From: Sisyra terminalis
Lineage: Eukaryota; Arthropoda; Insecta; Neuroptera; Sisyridae
Assembly (NCBI GenBank): GCA_958496175.1
Contig: OY292279.1
Span: 16,492,001 to 16,556,000 of the forward strand
Reading direction: 5' to 3'
DNA: 64,000 bases
In this document: in pieces, positions 22,311-33,561 of the stretch
Layout: the number at the start of each line of letters is the position of its first letter
Numbering within the stretch: position 1 is the first letter of the stretch
Notes under the pieces: model-generated
The model's database searches: none
What the model was told of the DNA's origin: nothing
Seen by the model: only the letters and a program-made list of their open reading frames with translations
Position numbers and translations under genes: made by a program

Positions 22311-23587
22311 TGTTGAAAATACGATATTGAACTAACCCTCACCCCTCTACATTTATTCCCTTTATGAAATGCTTTATTTTTTTCGTTACCTATGACTTTT
22401 TCACTATAATTCAATAAGCCGAACATTCCAATAATCCGTCACTCTCCGTTTTTTAATAGTGCTGGGTAAGTGAGATTGCACTGAATTTCCTTATTTGGTT
22501 TTTTGTCTGTCATAGTTTATGGGAGCTTTTATACTCTTCTTCCGAAAAAAGTAAACAAAAATTAATATTTTCTTGTCTTTCAAATAGCACATCTTATTAA
22601 TATATTGTTTTAATTAAAAAATCCATTGTTAATGTTAACTAATTTTTAAAAAATATCACCCCATGACATTTCACATTTCACAGAAATTTGAAAATTGATA
22701 TTTTTTTTGAAATTTAATATGTGCGATGTAGATATACCAAATAAAATTAAAAGTAGATTATTCGAGAGTTTAATTTAAAATTCAATGAGACATACCTGAA
22801 ATAAGTTCAAGAAGATATAATTACAATGGCTTTGATATACAGAAGTCATTAAAAACTAAGTAATAAAAGGAAAATAGCACATCATTACTCCCGAACCGGA
22901 TATAAATTTTCGTATAAAAGGCTCGAGTAAAGCTCTTCTTAAACCGCTTTGAAAATAATGTCAAGTCGTGTCAAATCAAGTTCTTCGGGATAATAGCGGA
23001 TGTTCTCCTGTATATAGGAATAGGTAAATATCAAAGGGAGAGACACATTAGCACACACTCATACACATGTTCCATTACGAACAAATCGCCTGTTAAATTG
23101 CACTTCATCACGAAATATCCCACATGTCACGCGTGTGGAACTCCCGAACGGGGCGAGCGTATATTTGTTGTTTCGATTTCTTTTTCTGATACGCTGATAT
23201 ATTCCATGTCCATTAACAGTGAAAATATCCTGCACACGTTTGGGAAATTAAATAATTATTCCAGCTATTTTTATGACTTCCGACTAGATTTTTCCCATGA
23301 AATAAATCATCTGAGTATGTCAAGCAAATCGAATGATATCCAACAGGAAAAACACAAAAAACGCGTGTAATAAATAATTGGAGTTGGTTTTTGGAATAAG
23401 TTTTTTTCCTTTTCTTTTCAATTGAAAAATTTATCCGGAAATATCTATTTAGACTAAATATTCCTGTTCCCATTTTGACAATATTCTACAAATTGGATCT
23501 TATCTTGACAGATCTTATTAGATGTTTTGGTCTTATATATGTAATATAATTTACAAAAGTAAACAATAAACATAAATTTGTACAAAA
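22311..23587. other. Non-repetitive DNA, no gene recognised
   Basis: A more balanced-composition block lies at about 22970-23370 with short overlapping frames on both strands; no protein family is recognised. The rest is AT-rich. Confidence 0.4.
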
Positions 23588-23730
23588 GTTCAAACGAATG
23601 TATAATTGACGTATTGCTCAGATACGTAGGTATTTCGATTGCCAAGCAATCTTTCTCAGTGGTCTTCAAGTAGTATTGGATGACTACATAACTAGTGATG
23701 ACTACTTGATGACCACTGAAGAAGCTAGTA
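23588..23730. repeat. Short palindromic hammerhead-like unit (family P5)
   Basis: CTACTTGAAGACCACTGAG (minus strand, ending at 23653) and CTACTTGATGACCACTGAAG (plus strand, from 23702) face outwards from a common centre near 23685. On the minus strand the first is followed by a perfect stem GATTGC/GCAATC and GAAA (23633-23636), hammerhead-like, but the core is CTGAGAA in place of CTGANGA. The plus-strand arm keeps CTGAAGA but not the rest. Confidence 0.5.
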
Positions 23731-23734
23731 CAAA

Positions 23735-24790
23735 AAATTTGGTCAGATGGAACATGAAAATTTTGCCCAGGCTAGAGAAAAGATAGGTATATGATAAAAA
23801 AGCTAAGGGAAGTGATGCAAATTTGTGGTCTTACAATAAACTTAGATAAGACAGAATACTTATGTTTTTGACTATTGGTTGCAGATTTAAATTTGGAAGA
23901 TAAAATCTATAAAATTTACCATTTTTTTAAATATTTGGGATCCACTGTTTACCAGAATGGTACTTGATTGAGAGATATTGAAATAAAAATTACGCGGAAA
24001 AGTAAGCTACAAAAATATTACATGGATTAATATGGAATTATATACAGCATAGGAAACCAAACAAACCAACCTTTAAAGTATAATCCAGAATAAAGCTTTT
24101 TACGAAGAAATATCGTCAATGACGATAACCATTTGACACTAAATAGTGAGAGTAGAATTAGACTTTTTAAGAAGATGTTTAAGAGTCACAAAAATAATAA
24201 AATAAGATCAAAGGAAATGTGGTGACAAATAGACGTAGAAAGCTCTACGACAAGTACACTATAAAATAAGGTATTACAATGTTACTATCATGTCCAAAGA
24301 ATTCCAGATCGTTGGTCAAAAAGAGCATTACAATGGGAGTACCCAAGAAAAGAACGAACCCAAAATAATGCTTTGTATGGAGAAATACGGCCAATGACGA
24401 TGACCATTAGAAACTAAACAGCGAAAGTAGAATTAGGCAATTTAAGAAGATGTTTAAAAGTCACAAAATTGATAAAATAAGAGCTGAAGAAATATAGTGA
24501 CGAATGGACGTCAAATTCTCTTCGACAAGAGTATTATAAAAATGGGCATAACAATGGTATGGTCGTGTCCAAAAAATGCCAGATTGTTGGCCAAAAAGAG
24601 CATTGCAGTGGGAATCATCAAGAAAAAAACGAAGAGGAAACGTAGCTCTATGATGTGAAACTTATATCGAAAAAGTTTTATGATGAGAAAGATCTATGAA
24701 GAAGTATTGGAAAATCAGAGAAATGTGTAGAGAGTAAAAGTGGTGACTTCGAAGGGGGAAATTTCGAAGAAAGAAATTTTGATTTATTTT
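23735..24790 (+). pseudogene. LINE reverse transcriptase relic with internal duplication
   Basis: The plus strand encodes GLTINLDKTEYLCF (about 23833-23875), then the reverse transcriptase block FKYLGSTVYQNGT (about 23928-23967) and RDIEIKITRKSKLQ, followed by the C-terminal region seen in many insect LINE ORFs (SRIRLFKKMFKSH; a HVQRIPDRWSKRALQWE-like block; a KSEKCVES-like tail). Frameshifts and stops are frequent. The YADD catalytic box upstream is lost. The segment from 24093 is present twice. A tail of the same family is found on the minus strand at 32.5-32.7 kb. Confidence 0.75.
24093..24642 (+). repeat. Diverged tandem duplication inside the LINE relic
   Basis: Two copies of about 275 bp (24093-24367 and 24368-24642) align through GAAATA(T/C)(C/G)G, AAGAAGATGTTTAA(G/A)AGTCAC and AAAAAGAGCATT(A/G)CA(A/G)TGGGA. 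Divergence is high, roughly one base in five by eye, so this is an old event or two independent LINE tails side by side. Confidence 0.7.
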
Positions 24791-25555
24791 TAACTGGCCT
24801 AAAAGATCTATGATAAACCTTTTGACAATGTATAGTTAGTAATAGTTGTAATTGGTTTTTGATGTTGAATTTAAGTTTTTTGAAAAAAATTTGATCATTT
24901 ATTTATAGTCTGTAAAATTTAGTTGACGACAAGTTTAGCTTCCCGCGTGGTTGAATTCTTCCTCCTAGCATCATCTATCCCAAGGTTCTTCAAATTGTGG
25001 TAGTCGACTTTTTGTTTCAATAAATCTAGGATCTTCAATTATTCTAACTTTCCTTTTTCAATATCAAATCTTTTTCCCCTAAAAATGTGCCATAACTATT
25101 AGTTGTAAAAATTCTAAGAATTTTTCGAGCAAAAATCGATAATGATATAAGATGTAAGGATAATAGTAGAAATAATAGTTAAAGCTCCAAAATTCCATAG
25201 AAAAATAGGTTGTCTAAACAAAATTAGAGGGAAAGTTAAGTTAATGTTAAGAATTGATCCTTTGTGCTTTTGGAATATCAATAATTCATATAATTTTTTT
25301 ATTATTGTAAAATTATTGAGATTCCTTTTTCCTACAGCGATTAAAATAAACTTGTAACTTGATGTCAATTGTAAGGCCTTATTGTCAAAGATAACGTTTT
25401 GGTGGTATTTGTCGTTGACTTTTTTATTAACTACTCTTTCTGAATTTTGTCGGGGTACTTATCATTGTATAAACGTAAATGGTTTCCAAAAATAAAGCAT
25501 AGTCATTGATAAATTAAGAAAGGGAAATTAAAAAAAAGTCCATTAATAACTATTG
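24791..25555. other. AT-rich DNA, nothing recognised
   Basis: Only a low-complexity 84-codon minus-strand frame (25114-25368), rich in Ile and Leu, is present; it is not supported as a gene. Confidence 0.5.
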
Positions 25556-25556
25556 A

Positions 25557-25728
25557 GCCTACTGGTGGCCGAGTGGTCATGGTGATCGCTTCAAAATTGA
25601 TAGGTTTTGGGTTTGATCCTTGTATCGAGTAAATTTTCGATATTTCTCGATTACGTATTCTTATTAACCCTTGAGTCACTACCTTAGTTGTTATAAAGCC
25701 ACGTTAAATTACAATTAAAAAAAAAATA
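25557..25728 (+). mobile_element. tRNA-derived SINE, copy B (best tRNA-like head)
   Basis: This plus-strand copy begins GCCTACTGGTGGCCGAGTGG. The A box TGGCCGAGTGG is at 25566-25576 and the B box GGGTTTGATCC at 25609-25619, 33 bp apart. The combination GGCCGAGTGGTC with GATCGCTTCAAAA resembles tRNA-Ser. It continues through TATTTCTCGATTACG, TTATTAACCCTTGAGTCACT and TATAAAGCCACGTTAAATT to an A-rich tail at about 25715-25728. Other copies are at 20.7, 33.4, 36.9, 47.7 and 60.1 kb. The 3' half is shared with the ends of the foldback at 17.5 kb. Confidence 0.85.
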
Positions 25729-28700
25729 ATTATTTTTTTCAAACGTATAGCAGTTGTTTAACTGTAAGATTTAAGAATTTTTCAAAAACTAAAAAAATTA
25801 TCAAAGAAGACTATACGATATTATTTTGATGAAAAATATGAAATTATTCAAATCGATATTACCTTCTTTAGAAAATTAACGAAAGTCTTAAAAATGTTAA
25901 ACTTGTCCCTCACGCAGCAAAAGTTTGTATTCAAATCGAAGGAAGTTATTTGGTAGCCACAACAGATTTTTTTTGGCTTCAATAAGTGTAATGTTGTGCT
26001 AATCTAAAGTACAATATGTTGAAGTTGTTCTTGGAAAAGGCAACAGCTTTAGAAAACGGAACGTGTGTTTCTTTTCGGGTCGTTTCTTGGCATCGTAAAA
26101 TGTAATACTTATGCCCGTCTACACATATATGAGAGATAAAAAAGAACACATTAATGTCATTGAATGCATAAATCATATTTCTACTTGAAAGCTCTACAAC
26201 GCTCTTGCATCATGGTCATAAGCTTTGTCAACTTAGGCGTTTCACAACGTAATCTTTCCACTCTTCACTAAATCTGATGATATAAAAATGTTCACATTGA
26301 GTTCAAGAAGAGTAACAAAGAAGTAAAAAATATATCACCGACATTACCAAGTTCATTTGCTAATTTATTTATTTGCAAAATAAAACATCACTGACAAAAT
26401 GATGAATTCCACATTGGATGTGTGTTTATTTTTGTTCTTGTAAGTGTTGAATTTCTCTTATATGTTTTGAGTGGAAAACTTACGAGTGTTTCATTTCGAT
26501 TTTTCCCAAAAAAAAAAGAGATCTTTTAGAATTTGATTTCGACAAAATCTTAATAATTTTGATTAACCAATAGTTTGGTACTATAATTTTTTTTTTAAGA
26601 TTACTTGCTATAAAATTCTAACTTTTAATATAGTAAAAAATGGGATTGAAGTAATTATATAATGTAGAAAACTAAACTAACGGTATCCAGGATGAAAGTA
26701 TGTTTTTGTTAGAATTACTATAATAAAAGGAATTTAAATTTGTGCAAAATTATCTTAGTATTAACTAACGAAACGTGGAGGTTCTCAATAAGATGCATAT
26801 AAAGCTTTTTCAATGTTTGACCAGATTGCATTCTTTATAAAGAAAACCAATTTTAATGACCCTTTTAAATGGAACAAAACAAAAAATAAAGTTGGTTCCA
26901 TTTTGGAGAAGGAATAATAATGGATTATTATTTCACTTAACTTGCTAGATTTGCTAAATTTGTTATTCATTACTATCAAAAAGGCAAACACTGAAAATTG
27001 TGATTTTTGACCTCTTGACCTCTTCATCTGAGGTAAAATTTACCGACCAAACAATGTGACCATATCAAATAATAAGAAGGTACCAAATATGATGAGGGTG
27101 ACATGGTATCCCATTGAGGTTGTAAAAGCTTTTGAACAGTGGTCCTAATAGGATATACATTGGCTGACTGAATCATCAGGAAAAAATGTCAGAAACCAGA
27201 ACTTAGGAACTATTGCGGAATAGAAGAAATGCTAAGAAATTAATCGCGAAGACGATTCTCACTGGACGACTTGAAGGAGGATCTTTGGGAATTAGGGGTT
27301 CGTGGAAAGTGTAAGCAGATCCTTGATCTCTCATAATAGGGAATGTTGATTGATGGAATTAAAGTATATAATGTAATTACCTATTGACGTAATATAAGTG
27401 TGATTTTTCTCAAAAATCATTTAAAAATGTAAAAAACTAATATATGTAATGCTCACGAACTTCGGCATTTACAGTAGCGAAATTTGGGGGATGCCAGGGG
27501 ACATGGCCCCGGACGGCGTATGAAAGTTGGGCGGTATGTTGACATTGATAATGCCATAATAGATTTGGTTTTGTAAAAAAAAAACACGTAAGAGTATATT
27601 TTTAAATAATTAAAGGTTTTAAAAGTGGATTGCCTTTTTACCAATTTTTTTAACTATTGATGAAAATAAACGGTAGTAAATGTCCAAATTTCGCCCCTGG
27701 ACGTGTACGAGAATCAATCAGAAATTTCACATGCATTCTAGAAGATTGTTTAGCGACAGATTTCCCAATTGGAGCCTTATGGGGATTGCCCGATAAAGAC
27801 ATTAATGGAATTCCTCAATTGAAACCTTACTGATATACCTCAATTGGGACCCATAAAGGCATTCCAAACTGGGGTTCCAAAAGAGCTGCCCAAACTCAGG
27901 TTCCAAAAGCCTTAGAGAACACCATAGGGCTTACTAGAAAATTTATATTCGTAATATCACTTTATTTTTATTATTATTTTTTTATAATTTTTATAGAAAA
28001 AGTTCTTCTCTAACGCAAAGGAACATTTTCAGAGCTATTAAATATTTAAAGCAGAATTTATTTGTAAAAAAATACACATATTAGATGTATAAATCAAATA
28101 CGTGAGTGAAATAATGGAAAAAATTAAAAGCAAAGTTTCAAAGTAATCTCAACAACCTGTTCTCTCTAGAATACAACTTTGTTCTCATAGGTTATTATAC
28201 TGAAAATAAAAATACTTTTCTCATAATAATTAGATGAATTTACTGAGAGTTCTTTCAACTAAAAAAAATAAAATATAAAACTCAGATTTGCACGGAAAGA
28301 ATTCATAAAATTAATAAAATAACATTCCAATACGTAATAGAAGTGAACGTTGGAGCAGGAATAAGAAAATTGAATTGTTTCCATCAATCTCAATTTTAGT
28401 TGTATAATGGAAAAAGATTCAATCAAGTTATATTATTGATGCATTATTCCTGTTATTTTGAGAAAATGGAACTTCTACGCCAACGTATACAACAATTAAT
28501 TGAACTGATAACAACCAGTTGATTTGGAAGAAAGTTTTGTTACGGGAAAAGCATCATATATTCTTTTCTAATGTACCCATCATCAGTATGAACAAAAATC
28601 GTTTTCTTCGACAAACTAGTGATTTCTTGAGTATATGGGTTATAGAATATGGTTCTTGCATGCACTATGAAAACTTGAACAAAATATCCTGGAGGATGTT

Positions 28701-29612
28701 TGCAGTCGAAGCATCTCAATACAATGCAGTTGCTTGTGTACTTTGTAACTCTAAAGATTATTTATATTAGAGCATAAACTATAAGAAAAGTTATACGATG
28801 GAATTACCTTTAGTTAAATTTCATTCCCACGGGATTATTTATTTTTAAGCTCTTCATAATAAAAACACATTCAATGAAACTTCATTTTTTTTTTGAGAGC
28901 TAATTAGCCTTATTTTCCTACTTTAGCGCATTCCCAAAGTGTATATGTCTCACATGTCCAAATTGGTTTTATTGTTGATTAGCTGAACCTGTCAGACGTT
29001 GTCCTGCCAGGCTATTTTATAAGGGCTGTAAGTAAATATCTTGGATTTAAATAAATGTTCTTGGAACTTTAAAAACCCTTCCCTTAGCAATTCACAGCAT
29101 CCCTTTTGCACCTTTTATAGCTACCTTAAAGATACACATTTTTCAAATAAGTTTTGAGAAAATTTGCTATTTCTCTAAAAATCACTACACAATCATAATA
29201 ATGAAGTATTGACAGTTAAGGACTATTGTATTGATCGTTGAAAATACCGTTTTTTGTGGTCGAAGCTATGTTACTGACGCAAGAAATAGATAATAACATT
29301 TTCAGAATAAAATGTTAATATTTTATCTCAATTTAGTATGGAGAATTTGAGATATAAGTATATCTTTAACGGAGTGAGGATGCATTTCCGAAATGGCCCG
29401 CAATATTATTCGGGTTGGTCACCCCTGGTTTCAAATATGCTGAATTTTGATATCTTAAACAAGAATATAGATATTCAAATACAGGATTTATTTAATATCC
29501 ATTAATTTATTTTAATCACCCTTTTCTGAATGGTACTTTTATTATTAATAATTAAACGAAAATACAAAATAGGTACCCTTTTTTCTGAAAAAAAATTAGT
29601 TGAACTTTATTA
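25729..29612. other. AT-rich DNA with a few odd islands, no gene supported
   Basis: A GC-rich island at about 27478-27540 (GGGGGATGCCAGGGGACATG and nearby CCCCGGACGGCG) and a block CGCCCCTGGACG at about 27696-27707 face each other about 200 bp apart and may be remnants of transposon ends. A motif TAGCTGAACCTGTCAGACGT at about 28979-28998 looks like a dispersed-repeat end. Frames at 26785-27027 and 28519-28770 show no family features. Confidence 0.35.
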
Positions 29613-29860
29613 TAAAGATGATAAAATTCAGATCTCAGCTTTTATTTTTTAAAATAAGAAGACAATTCAGGTTTTTTAAGATCGTTTTTTTTATTTAATA
29701 TTTTTATTATTCAATTAGCTACGTTTCGTTACTTATCGTAACTTCATCAGGCTTCTTGATTCACAAAAATAAAATATTTTCAATTTAAATTCAATAAATA
29801 AATTATTATAAAGTTTCTATCAAATCAAGAAAGCTGTCTTTAAATTAGAACCAAAAGTAA
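29613..29860 (-). mobile_element. Penelope-derived unit (family P4) with intact hammerhead boxes
   Basis: The plus-strand left edge AAAGATGATAAAATTCAGAT and the GACAATTCAGG and AAGATCG blocks match the P4 copies at 2371 and 11135. Inward lies a complete hammerhead-like motif on the minus strand. Beyond it a weak inverted match (AATCAAGAAAGCTG at about 29837-29850) suggests the start of a second, decayed arm. Confidence 0.6.
29715..29762 (-). ncRNA. Hammerhead-ribozyme-like motif, P4 copy
   Basis: On the minus strand CTGATGA (29744-29750) is followed by a perfect five-pair stem GTTAC/GTAAC (29738-29742 with 29728-29732), GAAA (29724-29727) and CGTA as a possible cleavage site. Stem I can form from AGC/GCT plus TCAA/TTGA with an internal loop. 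Stem III (ACGT) is self-complementary and too short to close alone, so a dimer would be needed, as reported for Penelope hammerheads. Confidence 0.6.
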
Positions 29861-32499
29861 GACCAGAATAAAATATTGAAGCAATTATTTAGATTAGACT
29901 TGTTTGTAACCTTCTTTATATTGTTTTTTGGCGAAACACTAAGATGTTTCTGAAACCAAATATTATCAATATCGATTAATCTGTTCTTGAATTGTACGAT
30001 AGAATTCAGGTAGACAAAATTTAACGTTCGATTTTATCAACCTTTCTTCCATAAAGATCAATATGGCGAGCGAAACTGGTTTAAATCCAAAATGGCGTGG
30101 AATTGCAAACAAATCTACCTGCTCTCAACTGGTGATTTGAAATAATATAGTAATGCTTGAAAGCCTTAATGGGTACGAAGAAAAGGCAGGAAAAAAATTG
30201 TCATTTATTGATTCGGAACCAGTTGTAAATGTGAATTTCAATTGTATGTACTGATTGTACACTTAAATTTCTCTTATTTAAATTTTTTAATTTGCCATTC
30301 TTTCGTACATATTTTAGCCTCCAATCTTTTACTATGTTAGTATATATCGTCAGTTGAAAGTAAAATTATTGTTTGCATTCCACACTAGCTAACAATTAAA
30401 CTGGTTTCGCACTTAACGTGTGGAACTCATTGACAAAAGCCATAACAAAAATGAAAAGTACTTCAATTTCCTTTTTATTTCACACTAGCTGATACCCGCA
30501 ACTTCATATGCGTGACATCTATGATGGTATTATTTTAATTTGAAATTTGCATATATAAGATTTATATATCGGAAATTTTATATTCTTATGAAAAACGTAT
30601 TCGAACCTAAAAATTAATATTTTAACTCCTTTAAACACGAGAATGAATATAATTTCAATTTCGTTACTATTTTTTTTTTGAGGAGAGAGTAATTTTTGTT
30701 AACTTTTGAGGATTGACGTTAATTTTCTTATTTTCTAGTTGGTGTATGTAGGACCGAAATATAAAGACCACTTCGTTTGGGCTTAAGTCCAAAGTTAATG
30801 AGCTAATCTTACATAATTACAATTGACAAATTGGAAAAATAAATTTAAAGAAATATAAAGAAAATAATTAATGCTTATAAAAATATTTGCTATTATCCAT
30901 ATCAAACTTCAATGATTGGTATCTAAATTTTTTTCGTTAGTATATAGCACTTAAAAAATAATTTTCTACTTTTTGGCAATGGCAAAATTAACTTTTAAAA
31001 ACCGGCATGCGGGTTGCGAAGCACTAATATAATCAAGATGTTCTCATTATTTTATATCCAACAAATTTTATAATCATTTATTTCTTTTTGTTTCAGGTAA
31101 GCCGACTTATTATCTATTCAGTGCTTCAAATTGGTAGGTAATACCAAATAAAAACATTTAAAAGTACGACTATCTCATTAATAAAGTCTTGAAATATAAA
31201 CAAGAGATGTTAACAATTTATAATTCAACTAAGTATTTTTCTGCTTTTACGTTCACGAAAGTATATACTGTGTATTTTTTTCCAAGTGACGTTTTTATTA
31301 GTATTATTCATGTCCATTAAGAATTAAAATTTAATTTACAATTCGCTTGTAATGAGAACTCTCAAACGTTTTTGTATTCGTAAGAAGATTTGTCTTAAGC
31401 AGATAAGTACTTTTTGGGCTTCATTTTTTATTAAGAGTAGTAATTAGATTGTGGCCACCGTTCTTTTAAGACCAATCCCCGTTACAAAAAGAAACATGAA
31501 AAAATGAGCTTTGTATTTTATTGAATTTGGTATTCATACTTCTTTTTTTATTTTTAAAACGCTCTTTCATTTTATATTCCATCTTCACGTTTATCTTTGC
31601 CATACATTTATATGTAGATTTGGTGAATATTTCTGAAAATATCAAATATAATTGTCATATAGATATATTATATATTCGCTTTGGTAATATTCTGATAACG
31701 AATATGAAATTGAACGCGACACGCAAAGAAAAAGATAAAGACATTTGGAAAATTCACTTTTTATTGTAATTTGATCAAGTAGTGTGAATAGGGTTGCATG
31801 TGAGGAGCGAAAGTAGTATATTACCTGTTCGTCAAAAAGGGTGTGCGAGGAGTTTGTTATGAGGGAAATAATATGAGGAAGCCGAAATAATGTCATATGA
31901 CAAGAATATCGACTTACATACTGTGGAAATACGGGTGTTGAGAGTAATCATTTTATTCTTTTTATTTGAAATATAGAGGTCGGGAGGCCATGTAAAGTAA
32001 GATGAAAATCTAAGGAAAATTGGAAAAAGTATACCATATTCACTGTTTGTTTCGACTTTTCTGAAACTTGAAACAATTTCATCCACATATAGAGAGATGG
32101 ATTTCAATATTATGCGAAATTATTGTTACATTTGTCTTTTTATTGCTTTTATTTTAGTGGCGAATTTTCGAACTTCAAAATTTATATGACTTCACATTGA
32201 ACAGCCAAACATTTCATATTTTTGAAATTATAATATTGCGGAATTTTGTATTTTTCCTCTTTTTATAAGGACTGTCCCATGTTTGGTAAAGATCAAAATG
32301 TCTCATGGGATAATGAAAACCAACTTTCTCTCCACTGTTGTGGAGACCTAATGGTTTCAATGATTTTATAATTTTGGGTTTTTGGGTTATAGTGTATTTC
32401 GCTATATGGTCTGGATATATACTGTCCACATGGTCTCCCGTACCGCCAGTTGATCAGTCTTGATGATACAATATCCTATATTCCAATTTTTTTATGGTA
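29861..32499. other. AT-rich DNA, possible repeat edges only
   Basis: ACTAGCTGATACCCGCAACT at about 30484-30503 and TGCGGGTTGCGAAGCACTA at about 31008-31026 form a loose inverted pair (CGCAAC against GTTGCG) some 520 bp apart, possibly the ends of an unclassified element. No coding gene is recognised. A short purine run GAGAGAGAGATAGAGA is at about 32511-32526. Confidence 0.3.
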
Positions 32500-32539
32500 C
32501 CCTCTCGTAAAGAGAGAGAGATAGAGAATATTTTTCCTT

Positions 32540-32725
32540 CTTTTTCTTCTTCTGCATATTCCTCCTACGAATTCGTTGTTTATGCTCTCCACAATTCTCT
32601 GATTTTCCAATGTTCCCTCTAATAATCGATATTTTTCTGCCATTGTTTTTGCCCAATATATTGTTTTCTATGAGGAGCTGGTCTTCCTTTTCACCGTTTT
32701 CCTGGTGGTTTTCCCTTTAATGAAT
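32540..32725 (-). pseudogene. LINE ORF C-terminal tail relic
   Basis: The minus strand carries a GKPPGKR block, a KGRPAP block, and then YREHWKIRELWRA-like wording with three stops. This is the GRPxxxW tail that ends many insect LINE reverse transcriptase ORFs. The nucleotide block CATTGGAAAATCAGAGAATT closely matches TATTGGAAAATCAGAGAAAT in the relic at 24.7 kb, so both belong to one family. Only about 180 bp is left. Confidence 0.6.
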
Positions 32726-33407
32726 TATATGCGGATTTATAACTTTAAATAACAATGCGTTGTTGTATACATGTATTGGTTGAGAAGCTAGGAAGTTCTA
32801 TCTCTTACTTTTTCGATATGTGCCCATATTCCCTTGCACTTACAGGAAAATATTTCAAAACAACATCGTAATTTTAGTTATTTTTCATTGTTTTCTTTCG
32901 TAGGACGCATTTTTATCTTAAATTTCTTTTGGAATAAAACTAACAAAAAGTATTGGATTTTATGATTTAACATCGTTTTTATGGTAGTTATTACATAAAC
33001 CTGTAGTTATAGTTACGATATTATAAAATTCAAATGCAAAAAATAAATTGTAAATAAAGTATTGTTAAGAATAAGATAATGAAAGTCTGAAAGTCTGGTC
33101 CTAGATTACGATGGTACTACCGTTTTTTTTTCGTGTACTGATGTTGTTTAGGTTTTGATGGTTGTTGTCTTAGGTCATATTTCTACTGGTTACAAAACTA
33201 TATACTGCATTATACTTCGAAGGATTTTTTGTTGCGTATTCTTCCTGCGCTTTTTCTGTTTCAATATCTCTTAAGTACGTGTGAACATTTGATTCCAAAT
33301 ATTCAAGTAGCTTTTAATAATTTTAACTTCCAAATTTTAATATCCAACCTGTTGTCCAATACATGGATTATCATTGAATCCATATGTATTTTATTTTTTT
33401 ATTATTA

Positions 33408-33561
33408 TTTATTGTCGCTTTACATATAACAAGGTCTTAAGTGACTCTGTTTATAAAAATCCGTAAAGTGAGAAATATTGAAGATTTGCCCGTTATGAGA
33501 TTTGAACCAAATGCCTACTGCGTTAAGAGCGTTCATCTTGACCACTCGGCCACCAGTAGCC
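33408..33561 (-). mobile_element. tRNA-derived SINE, copy C
   Basis: On the minus strand the copy starts GCTACTGGTGGCCGAGTGGT near 33561, so its A box is intact (TGGCCGAGTGG). The B box is TTTGGTTCAAATCTC at about 33499-33513, a fair match. The body with ATTTCTCACTTTACGG and the TAAGACCTTGTTATATG tail follows towards 33408. It lies opposite in orientation to copy B. Confidence 0.75.

Noticed and set aside
25557..25632. tRNA gene (A and B boxes with tRNA-Ser-like wording)
   Set aside because: Repeated six times with a common 100-bp body and A-rich tail, and no acceptor stem pairing; this is a SINE head.
27478..27710. Transposon defined by GC-rich blocks CCAGGGG and CGCCCCTGG
   Set aside because: Blocks are short, the implied ends do not pair beyond a few bases and no duplication was found.
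30062..30140. Short frame starting ATGGCGAGCGAAACT
   Set aside because: Only about 25 codons before a stop; no splice donor or family match that would support a first exon.
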